A stretch of 64,000 nt of DNA from Cohnella xylanilytica (GTDB lineage: Bacteria; Bacillota; Bacilli; Paenibacillales; Paenibacillaceae): NCBI RefSeq assembly GCF_014212175.1, contig NZ_JACJVR010000090.1, positions 1 through 64,000 on the forward strand, in the 5' to 3' direction. The position numbers and the translations under genes are program-made. Shown piece by piece: positions 33,625-40,859 of the stretch (positions are counted from its first letter, which is position 1; each line of letters starts with the position of its first letter). The notes below the pieces were generated by a model. The model was given only the letters and a program-made list of their open reading frames with translations, did not search any database and was not told where the DNA came from.

Positions 33625-35718
33625 TCACGATACTTCCGGGTTCGCGGCGGCGTGAAGCGGCAGCGTAATTATGAAAACGCTGCCGCCCTTCTCCCCGTTC
33701 TCCGCCGTCAACCGCCCGTCGTGCATCTCCACGATCTCTTTGGCGATGGACAGCCCGAGTCCGCTCCCTCCCGAGGAAGAATGGCGGGCCTTGTCGTTTT
33801 TGTAGAACCGTTCGAAAATGTGCGGCAAATCGTCCGGATGGATGCCGCTCCCCGTATCCGATACCTTCGCTTGAACCGTCCGCCGCCGGGCGTCGACGGC
33901 GAACGATAACGCGATGCGTCCGCCCTTCGGCGTATATTTGACCGCGTTGTAGATCAGATTCGCGAACACGCGGTCCATCCGGTGCTCGTCGATCCTTACC
34001 GCCCCCCGCCCGAAGTCTTCCCCTTCTCCGTAGCCGACGAACTCGATCCCCTTCTCCTTCAGCTCCGGCTCGTATTCGTCCGTCAGACGCCGAAGCCAAT
34101 CCGTCAGCCGGACCGTCTCGTACGCCATCGGCGCCCGCCGGGCCTCCAGCATCGACAGCTCGAACAGATCCTGGATAAGCCCGTTCAAGCCTTCGACCTT
34201 CGTCAGCATGGACCGGATCGTCGAATCTCGCTGCTTCGGATCGCTGATGACTCCGTCCCGCAGCGCTTCGAGATAGCCCTGAATAAGCGTCATCGGCGTG
34301 CGCAGGTCGTGGGAGATGTTGCTGACGAGCTGACGGCGGGATTGCTCCATTCGCTCCAGGCCGATCTTCGACTCCTCGAGCTCGGCGTACGATCGGCGCA
34401 GCTCCTCGGTCCTCTCCGCGATTCTCTCCTCGAGACGAAGATTCCATTCCTTCAGCTCCGCCGACATCTGCTCGGCCCGCACGAACGTTCGCGAGAATCG
34501 CAGCGAGATCGCGAAGGAGTTGAGCAGGATCAGGAAGAGCAGGCCGAACGACACCAGATCGTAGGAACGCCACCAACCGTTGTAGAAAAAGATGTCGTTC
34601 ACGATCGTCGCCACGAGTCCCGCGACGCCGACCAAGGCGAGCCGCGCGCCTTCCCGCTTCCGGTACCAGGCGGCCATCAGTCCGGCCAGCGTCCTCGCGC
34701 TCAGTATCAAGACGTAGGCTTGATAAAAGGCGATGTGCGAGCTGACGTGAAGAACCGGGAGCAGCCAGCTGGCGAGAAGAAGAGCCGCTCCTCCGATTCT
34801 CGACGCCAGCAGCCAGCCTTTCGCGATCTCGTTCGGGTACATGCGCTGGTAATACGCGAAGCCGAACAGAGCGCTCAAGGCGAACGACGTATATTCCAGC
34901 CGCGCTCCCGCCGTCCAGGTCAGCCCGGGGAGCCAGCGGAAGAACATGCCTTCGCCGATGACGCCCATGCGGCAGGCGACGAACAGGCACAGCAGGGCGA
35001 AGAACAGATTCGTCGATTCCTTGCGCCTCAGAACGTACAGACCCATATGGTACAGCCCGATCATGATCAGGCAGCCGAACACGATCATCTCCTGCGCTTG
35101 CTGGTTGAACTCGAGCTTCTGAATCTGCTCGGCCGTGCCCATAATGAGCTCCGTGCGGATGCCGCCGCGGCGGTGGTCGAAGTTGGAGACGTCCAGCGTA
35201 AGCTCGGTCCGGTCCCGGCCGCCGTCGAAATAGACCGTCGCGGGAAGCTGGTACGGCCGGGCCTCCCCCGCTTCCGCGCCCGGCCGTCCGCGGGACAGCG
35301 CTCGTTCGCCGTCCACGTATAGGTCGTACGAGGTCGAGATGTTCGGCAGCCGGACGGCGAGCATCGCCTTCTCGGGCTTGTGCAGGATCGTCAGCTTGTA
35401 CACGCCCCGCCCCTGGTCGCTCAGCTTCACGCCTTCGTCCAGCTCGGCGCCGCCCCAGGTGCGCGGCACCTCCAGCTTGGAGCGTACGGGCGAGTCTTGC
35501 CCGTCTCCGCGCCATTCGAACGCCCACTCTCCTTCAAGCGGCAGAACGCCGTTCGCTTCGAACGGGCGGTCCCTCAAGTCGAGAACGCCGTCCTCCGCCC
35601 GCGGAAGCGGCTTGCTCTCGGAAGGGGAGCAGCCGGTGAGCGCGACTAGCCCGATCCACGCTATCCATAACGGGATAAGATAGGTTCTTCCCGTTGCCTT
35701 GATTATTTTCCCAATCAT
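33625..35718 (-). CDS. 7TM sensor histidine kinase (7TMR-DISM type)
   Basis: About 697 aa. After a signal-type N-terminus with a possible lipobox (LTGC) comes an extracellular beta-sandwich (about 40-190, PLEGEWAFEW, VPRTWGG, DLYVDGERAL) of the 7TMR-DISM extracellular type, seven membrane helices (about 200-400), a coiled coil, then HisKA with NISHDLRTPMTLIQGYLEAL (phospho-His) and an HATPase domain with FANLIYNAVKYTPKGG, SDTGSGI and GGSGLGLSIAKEIVE. It is probably the partner of the divergently transcribed OmpR-type response regulator. The start at 35718 (GGGAGAGAG upstream) is preferred to 35754. Signal unknown, perhaps a carbohydrate or envelope cue. Confidence 0.9.
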   Translation of the reverse strand: MIGKIIKATGRTYLIPLWIAWIGLVALTGCSPSESKPLPRAEDGVLDLRDRPFEANGVLPLEGEWAFEWRGDGQDSPVRSKLEVPRTWGGAELDEGVKLSDQGRGVYKLTILHKPEKAMLAVRLPNISTSYDLYVDGERALSRGRPGAEAGEARPYQLPATVYFDGGRDRTELTLDVSNFDHRRGGIRTELIMGTAEQIQKLEFNQQAQEMIVFGCLIMIGLYHMGLYVLRRKESTNLFFALLCLFVACRMGVIGEGMFFRWLPGLTWTAGARLEYTSFALSALFGFAYYQRMYPNEIAKGWLLASRIGGAALLLASWLLPVLHVSSHIAFYQAYVLILSARTLAGLMAAWYRKREGARLALVGVAGLVATIVNDIFFYNGWWRSYDLVSFGLLFLILLNSFAISLRFSRTFVRAEQMSAELKEWNLRLEERIAERTEELRRSYAELEESKIGLERMEQSRRQLVSNISHDLRTPMTLIQGYLEALRDGVISDPKQRDSTIRSMLTKVEGLNGLIQDLFELSMLEARRAPMAYETVRLTDWLRRLTDEYEPELKEKGIEFVGYGEGEDFGRGAVRIDEHRMDRVFANLIYNAVKYTPKGGRIALSFAVDARRRTVQAKVSDTGSGIHPDDLPHIFERFYKNDKARHSSSGGSGLGLSIAKEIVEMHDGRLTAENGEKGGSVFIITLPLHAAANPEVS

Positions 35719-35767
35719 TCCACTCTCTCCCGATACGATCGCATACCCTCCCAATCGTAAACGCGCA

Positions 35768-35797
35768 TTGATTCCCCGTCAACGCTTTAAGTATAAT
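35768..35797 (+). promoter_or_regulatory. Promoter of the response regulator gene
   Basis: TTGATT (35768-35773), 18 nt, TATAAT (35792-35797), 43 nt before the GTG start. Confidence 0.55.
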
Positions 35798-35839
35798 ATG
35801 TTAGGTATGTATATCGTAAGGCTTATGGAGGATGAAGAA

Positions 35840-36574
35840 GTGAGCAGGCCGACTGCCGGAATCCTCGTCGTCGACGACGAACGGGAGATAACGGAACTCA
35901 TAAGGCTTTACCTGGAGAGGGAAGGCTTCGCCGTACATACTTCGGACAACGGCATCGACGCGATCCGGATCGCCGAGACGGTGTCCCCGGACCTCATCAT
36001 TCTGGACGTCTCCCTCGGGGGAGCCGACGGAATCGAGGTGTGCCGGACGCTGCGCCAAGGCAGCTGCGCGAACGTCCCCATTCTGTTCCTCAGCTGCAAG
36101 AGCGAGGACGCGGACATTATTTACGGGCTGACCGAGGGCGGCGACGATTACGTCACGAAGCCGTTCAGCCCGAGCCAGCTCGTCGCGCGCGTGCAGGCGC
36201 ACCTGCGGCGCCGGCGGACGAGAGAGCGGCCGCCCGAGGACGAGCAGCCCGTACTGAACTTCTCCGGGCTGGAGATCGACCTCAAGCGACTCGAGGTGCG
36301 CCGCGGCGGCGAACCCGTGCCGCTCTCCGTCAAGGAGTTCGAGCTGCTGACGGTGCTCGCCCGCCAGCCCAACCGCGTCTTCCCGCTGGACGAACTGTAC
36401 CGTCTCGTCTGGCATACGGACAGCATGGGCGACACCCGGACGCTGATGGTTCACGTCAGCAACCTGCGGAAGAAGATCGAGCCCGATCCGGCGAACCCGG
36501 TTTTTATCCAGACGGTGCGGGGGTTCGGCTACCGGTTCGCGCCCGATTCGGGATGCGCCCGGGCCGAGGGGTAA
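35840..36574 (+). CDS. OmpR/PhoB-family response regulator
   Basis: About 244 aa. The receiver domain (1-120) has Asp12/Asp13 (VVDDE), the phosphorylation site Asp56 (LIILDVSLGG) and the conserved Lys in DYVTKPFSP; the C-terminal winged helix (about 140-235) has PLSVKEFELLTVLARQPNRVF and TLMVHVSNLRKKIEPDP, then the GFGYRF ending. The GTG at 35840 lies 8 nt after GGAGG, which is better than the ATG at 35825. It is divergent from the 7TM kinase with about 120 bp between, so the pair probably forms one two-component system. Confidence 0.92.
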   Translation: MSRPTAGILVVDDEREITELIRLYLEREGFAVHTSDNGIDAIRIAETVSPDLIILDVSLGGADGIEVCRTLRQGSCANVPILFLSCKSEDADIIYGLTEGGDDYVTKPFSPSQLVARVQAHLRRRRTRERPPEDEQPVLNFSGLEIDLKRLEVRRGGEPVPLSVKEFELLTVLARQPNRVFPLDELYRLVWHTDSMGDTRTLMVHVSNLRKKIEPDPANPVFIQTVRGFGYRFAPDSGCARAEG

Positions 36575-36654
36575 CGAACTCGCATGACGCCGGCCGAGCC
36601 GGTACGATGAAGGAGCAATCGCTTGCAACGACAACGTCTAACGACAGGAAAAGG

Positions 36655-37539
36655 ATGAACGCAGACCCGATGAGAATGGCAACCGACTGGCAAGATTACG
36701 AATTGATCGATACGGGCGGCGGAGAGAAGCTCGAGCGCTGGGGGAAGGTCATCCTTCGCCGGCCCGATCCCCAAATCATTTGGCCGTTGACGCGCGAGAC
36801 CCACGAGTGGAAGAACGCGGACGGCCATTATTTTCGCAGCTCCTCCGGAGGCGGGCAATGGCAGTTCAAGAAGGATTTGCCCGAGCGCTGGACGATCGGC
36901 TACGGCCCGCTGAAGTTCCACATCCGCCCCACCAACTTCAAGCATACGGGGCTGTTCCCGGAGCAGGCGGTCAACTGGAGCTGGATGATGGACCGCATCC
37001 GCAACGCGGGACGCCCGATCCGAGTCCTGAATTTGTTCGCGTATACGGGAGGCGCCACCGTCGCCGCCGCCTCGGCCGGGGCGGAAGTGTGCCACGTGGA
37101 CGCCGCCAAGGGCATGGTCCAGTGGGCCAAGGAGAACGCTCAGCTGTCCGGTCTGGATTCGGCGCCGATCCGCTACATCACGGACGACGTGTTCAAGTTC
37201 GTTCAGCGGGAGCAGCGCAGAGGCCGCCAGTACGAGGCGATCATCATGGACCCGCCTTCTTACGGCCGCGGTCCGAACGGGGAGATGTGGAAGCTCGAGG
37301 AGAACCTGTATCCGTTCCTCGAGAGCTGCCGGACGATTCTGTCCGACAAGCCGCTGTTCGTGCTCGTCAATTCGTACACGACCGGCCTGTCTCCGACGGT
37401 GCTTCGCAATCTGCTTCACATGGCCATCGGCCGCAAATTCGGAGGCAAGCTCGATTGCGGGGAGATCGGGCTTCCGATCACCGCGAGCGGCCTGACGCTT
37501 CCTTGCGGGATTTACGGACGCTGGGAGAGCGAAGATTAA
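36655..37539 (+). CDS. Class I SAM-dependent (rRNA-type) methyltransferase
   Basis: About 294 aa. The SAM-binding motif I is VLNLFAYTGGATVAAASAGAEVCHVDAAKG, and the catalytic motif is MDPPSYGRG, as in RlmI/RlmK-like 5-methylcytosine or guanine methyltransferases. The N-terminal part (WQDYELIDTGGGEKLERWG) resembles a small PUA-like strand region. It probably modifies rRNA, but the position is unknown. An in-frame ATG at 36607 is an alternative start. It follows the response regulator by 80 nt and precedes capA by 34 nt. Confidence 0.85.
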   Translation: MNADPMRMATDWQDYELIDTGGGEKLERWGKVILRRPDPQIIWPLTRETHEWKNADGHYFRSSSGGGQWQFKKDLPERWTIGYGPLKFHIRPTNFKHTGLFPEQAVNWSWMMDRIRNAGRPIRVLNLFAYTGGATVAAASAGAEVCHVDAAKGMVQWAKENAQLSGLDSAPIRYITDDVFKFVQREQRRGRQYEAIIMDPPSYGRGPNGEMWKLEENLYPFLESCRTILSDKPLFVLVNSYTTGLSPTVLRNLLHMAIGRKFGGKLDCGEIGLPITASGLTLPCGIYGRWESED

Positions 37540-37573
37540 AGCCGATCGGACGATCGCCGGGGGAGTTGAGGGG

Positions 37574-38932
37574 ATGAAGAGGGAACGGTTCGGAAAAGGG
37601 AAACTCGCCTGTTGCCTCCTCCTGGCGGCGGCGCTGACGGCCTGCAGCTTCGACGCTTCGGCGCCTCCCTCGCCGTCTTCGGCCCCCGCCTCCCCTTCTC
37701 TTCCCGCGGTCCCGGCTCAGACGACTCCGCCGAATCCGTCGAATCCTTCGACTCCGCAGCCCGAGGCTCCGTCAAGCTCGCCTGCGGCCCCTTCGTCCGG
37801 CGGAGGCGAAGCCGCCGAGGGCGGCCGGCCCGCTTCCTTCGAGCCCGGCCTAGAGAAGCCTCCCGTCACGACGGAGGCTTCTCTCGTGGCCGTCGGCGAC
37901 ATCATGGTGCACTCTCCCCAGCTCCCCGCTTATTACGATCCCAAGACGGGCCGCTACGACTTCTCCCCTTGGTTCCGCAAGGTGAAGCCTCTCCTGTCGG
38001 AAGGGGATTGGGTCGTCGGCAACCTGGAGACGCCGATCGCGGGAGCCGATCTGAAGTATTCCGGCTATCCGCGCTTCAACGCGCCGCCGGAGCTAGCGGA
38101 CGCCCTTCGCGGTTCGGGGTTCCAGATCCTGTCCACCGCCAACAACCATACGCTGGATCGAGGCTATATCGGCGCGGCCCGGACCTTGCGCAACCTGCGA
38201 GGGGCCGGTCTCGTGCCCGTCGGAACGGCGCTGTCGCGGACGGATTCGCAGCGGCTGGTCATCGAAGAGAGGAACGGCATCAAGCTCGGGTTCCTCGCCT
38301 ACTCGTACGGGACGAACGGGATTCCGATCCCGAAGGATAAACCGTACGTCATCAATCTGATCGACCGGAAGACGATCGCGGCCGATATCGCGAAGCTGCG
38401 CCGCGCCGGCGCAGACGCCGTCGTCGTCTCGCTCCACTTCGGCACCGAATACCAGCGGATGCCGAACGACAGCCAGCGTAGCCTCGCACGCGACATGATC
38501 GCCTCCGGGGCCGACCTTATCCTCGGCAGCCACCCCCACGTCGTGCAGCCTTACGAGACCGTCGAGGTCCCCGACGCCGGAGCCCCCGGCGGGTCGCGGC
38601 GAGGCTTCGTGATCTACTCGCTCGGCAACTTCATCTCCGGGCAGAAGGACGACTGGAAGGACGTCGGCGTCATCCTGAAGCTTACGCTATCGAAGACGAC
38701 GGCGGCGGACGGAACGTCGAGGACCGAATGGGGCGACGTGGAGGCGACGCCGACCTGGGTTCATTCGCGGATCGTGAACAAAAAGAAGTATTTTACCGTC
38801 CTCCCGCTTCCCGAGACGGTAGCCCGGAAAAACGAGCCGGGTCTCACGGAAGCCGACTACAAGAAGCTTACCGCCCTCTTAAACGGACTCAACCGGCATT
38901 TGCGGCATCTATCGGCCGCTCCCGCCGGTTGA
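37574..38932 (+). CDS. CapA family lipoprotein
   Basis: A 452-aa predicted lipoprotein with lipobox LTAC (Cys24), a Pro/Ser-rich linker (about 28-90), then a metallophosphatase-like CapA domain: VAVGDIMVHSPQ, VVGNLETPIAG, STANNHTLDRG, VSLHFGTEYQ and GSHPHVVQPYE, ending in YSLGNFISGQ. CapA/PgsA proteins take part in poly-gamma-glutamate or capsule synthesis; isolated CapA-like lipoproteins such as this one, without capBC, have unknown roles. The last codons form half of its own terminator stem. Confidence 0.9.
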   Translation: MKRERFGKGKLACCLLLAAALTACSFDASAPPSPSSAPASPSLPAVPAQTTPPNPSNPSTPQPEAPSSSPAAPSSGGGEAAEGGRPASFEPGLEKPPVTTEASLVAVGDIMVHSPQLPAYYDPKTGRYDFSPWFRKVKPLLSEGDWVVGNLETPIAGADLKYSGYPRFNAPPELADALRGSGFQILSTANNHTLDRGYIGAARTLRNLRGAGLVPVGTALSRTDSQRLVIEERNGIKLGFLAYSYGTNGIPIPKDKPYVINLIDRKTIAADIAKLRRAGADAVVVSLHFGTEYQRMPNDSQRSLARDMIASGADLILGSHPHVVQPYETVEVPDAGAPGGSRRGFVIYSLGNFISGQKDDWKDVGVILKLTLSKTTAADGTSRTEWGDVEATPTWVHSRIVNKKKYFTVLPLPETVARKNEPGLTEADYKKLTALLNGLNRHLRHLSAAPAG

Positions 38933-38940
38933 GTTTTTTT
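38888..38940 (+). terminator. Terminator overlapping the end of the CapA gene
   Basis: CTCAACCGGC (38888-38897) and GCCGGTTGAG (38924-38933) form a 10-bp perfect stem followed by seven T. The right arm contains the TGA stop codon and the left arm lies inside the coding sequence. Confidence 0.88.
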
Positions 38941-38970
38941 CTATGACCGCATCATCGTTCTCGCTTAGTC

Positions 38971-39084
38971 GCATCATTCTTGCGCGGTTGCATCGTTCTT
39001 GCACAGTCGCATCGTTCTTGCGCGGTCGCATCGTTCTTGCGCGGTCGCATCGTTCACGCACGGTCGCATCTTGCGAAATAGGCT
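38971..39084. repeat. 19-bp tandem repeat, about six units
   Basis: Units starting GCATC at 38971, 38990, 39009, 39028, 39047 and 39066, consensus GCATCGTTCTTGCGCGGTC. It fills the space between the convergent CapA and MarR genes. No gene is seen in 38941-39139. Confidence 0.85.
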
Positions 39085-39139
39085 TGGGTTCACCCCGCTA
39101 TCTCTCGCGCTTCCGGCTGGGGCGCTTCCGGCTGGGCTA

Positions 39140-39682
39140 TTAGCCGCTGGCCGCTTCCGCGCCCGTCTCCACGGCGGATTCGGCGCGGATCCGCGCCCCG
39201 GCCTCGGATGCCCGCTTCTCTCCGTGACTCCCCGATGCGGCTCGCTCGGAGGAGGCGGCGGAAGCTGAGTCTCTCGTTCCCGACACTTTGCCGATCAAGT
39301 AAATGAGCAGCTGCCGGTTATGAAGCGACAGCCGTTCCAAGGAGCGGCCGACGATGTCGCTGCGGACCTTCAGCCCTCTCTCCGCTTCCGCTCTGCCTTT
39401 GTCCGTCATGCTCACCCAGACGATCCGCCGATCGCTGGCATCCCTCTCCCTCCGGACGAGCCCTCCCCGCTCCATTCGGTCCAGCAGGGTCGTGATGGCC
39501 GCGGGAGTCGTCTCCAAGTAAGGAAGCAGATCCGAAGGCTTCATCGGCTCGTGGGCCATCATCAGCTCCAGCACTTGCAGCTGTCCTCCAGTCAAGTTCG
39601 GCGCCAGCTCCGCATCCATTTGCGTGTGCCAATCTTTCGTGAGTTTTATCCAGCTTTTCACAAATTCCGCCGCCATCTCCAT
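39140..39682 (-). CDS. MarR family transcriptional regulator
   Basis: About 180 aa. The winged-helix core runs from about 30 to 130 (LTGGQLQVLELMMAHEPMKPSDLLPYLETTPAAITTLLDRMERGGLVRRERDASDRRIVWVSMTDKG), a textbook MarR domain. The roughly 40-residue C-terminal tail is Ala/Ser/Glu-rich and low-complexity, beyond the usual family length. Three in-frame ATG codons follow GGAGGGG; the one at 39682 has the best spacing. A palindrome in its promoter region suggests autoregulation and control of the divergent small gene. Confidence 0.88.
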   Translation of the reverse strand: MEMAAEFVKSWIKLTKDWHTQMDAELAPNLTGGQLQVLELMMAHEPMKPSDLLPYLETTPAAITTLLDRMERGGLVRRERDASDRRIVWVSMTDKGRAEAERGLKVRSDIVGRSLERLSLHNRQLLIYLIGKVSGTRDSASAASSERAASGSHGEKRASEAGARIRAESAVETGAEAASG

Positions 39683-39753
39683 CATCATCCCCTCCATGTT
39701 CCCGAACAGTGCCTTCTCCTTTATTATACCCGTCGGCGGTGTCGAAAGATAGA

Positions 39754-39768
39754 TTAACGAAGTTAATG
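39754..39768. promoter_or_regulatory. Palindrome in the MarR/small-gene divergent promoter
   Basis: ATTAAC-GAA-GTTAAT is a perfect inverted repeat, upstream of a TATAAT -10 (minus strand, around 39722-39727) for the MarR gene. Size and position fit a MarR-type operator. Confidence 0.6.
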
Positions 39769-39884
39769 ATTTACGACCTAAATCCTCAGAAGATGGTACG
39801 ATGCGACAAACGCCGACATATACTAGAGGCAAACGATGGAGAAACGCGTGGAAATTAGAGAGCGCGGTTCGGAGGCGAGCAATC

Positions 39885-40061
39885 GTGAGCTCCGCGGAAG
39901 AGAAGATCAAAATGATCGGCCAGATGGCGAAGGATGCCGGCCTTCTGGAGGACCCGTATTGGCTGGAGCGGCTCGAGGAGCCGGTTCCGCTCTGGGTCGT
40001 GCTGGAGATGCTGCTCAAGTGGATCGACCGTACAGATTCCGGCGACGGCCCGTACGATTAA
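39885..40061 (+). CDS. Small hypothetical protein, divergent from MarR gene
   Basis: A 58-aa acidic protein starting at GTG 39885, 9 nt after GGAGG. It reads SSAEEKIKMIGQMAKDAGLL, then a Leu-rich helix (LWVVLEMLLKWID). It has no signal peptide or Cys. No family recognised. It may be a MarR-regulated small protein; repeat array 2 begins directly after its stop. Confidence 0.55.
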   Translation: MSSAEEKIKMIGQMAKDAGLLEDPYWLERLEEPVPLWVVLEMLLKWIDRTDSGDGPYD

Positions 40062-40066
40062 CGCGC

Positions 40067-40812
40067 CCCTTATCCCTTCTGCTCAGGTCATCTAATCTAA
40101 TAGAAATCTCGTTCCCCCAACTTGTCCCGTTATCCCTCCGGCTCAGGTAGGCATTCATTCCGCTCGGAACAAAGGTGCCATTATCCCCTTGAGTCAGGGC
40201 ATCTCAGCTAGCGATAAACTCTTCGATGCCATTATCCCATCGGCTCAGGGGATGCATCCGTCTAGCAAGCGACTCAACGGCGCCATTATCCCCTAGAATC
40301 AGGATGTTACTATGGCTCCTGTAAAGTGCGATGCCATTATCCCGCTTACTCAGGAGCGCCTCACGGTTTACGCAGCTCGTGATTCTATTATCCCATTGAC
40401 TCAGAGGCATACCGTATTAGCGAAAAATAATACCTCGCCCGCTGCGTAACCGTTGGCATTCTTTCCCTACCGAGCCGGTGGGATCGACGCCCAAGACTTT
40501 GCATGCTAACAGACTGTACACCCCCTGACTCAAGGGGATAATGTCACATGATCGCAGTTTGTAAAATGCATGTACCTGAGTCAAGGGGATAAAGGCACAT
40601 GATCCTTACTCGCAAGCGGTCTGCCCCTGAATCGCGGGGATAATGGCACCATGCGAATCAAATAAGATGATCGTCCCTGAGCCGGAGGGATAGCGGTTGC
40701 GAATCTAACAGGATTACCGTCCCTGAGTCGGAGGGATAATGGCACTGTTGATATAAAAACGAATAGAGCAAAGCGGCCCGATTCCCCTCCTGAGCGATGG
40801 GGATATGGGGCC
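40067..40812. repeat. Repeat array 2: strand-switching TATCCC/CTCAG motif, 13 copies
   Basis: The 800-bp gap between the convergent 58-aa gene and parC holds the same motif as array 1. Seven plus-strand copies have TATCCC at 40071, 40131, 40182, 40233, 40287, 40338 and 40389; six minus-strand copies have GGGATA at 40535, 40586, 40637, 40687, 40733 and 40800. Most intervals are exactly 50-51 bp. The orientation changes in a 118-bp centre (40406-40523) that lacks the motif. Between copies the sequence is unique. The last copy is inside the parC terminator. Confidence 0.88.
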
Positions 40813-40817
40813 GCTTT
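40770..40817 (-). terminator. parC terminator containing a copy of the array motif
   Basis: AAAGCGGCCC and GGGGCCGCTTT form an outer stem and TCCCC/GGGGA an inner one. The loop side is the last array copy (CCTGAGCGATGGGGATA). On the minus strand it is followed by a moderately T-rich stretch (TCGTTTTTATATC). Confidence 0.7.
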
Positions 40818-40859
40818 CGCGTTAAAGCGAGGCCATTGCACGAATGGACCCTCGCCCCG

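Noticed and set aside
28857-40812. CRISPR arrays, because short repeats alternate with unique spacers of about 25-40 nt
   Set aside because: The repeats differ from copy to copy, switch strand in the middle of each array, spacing varies, and no cas genes lie nearby.
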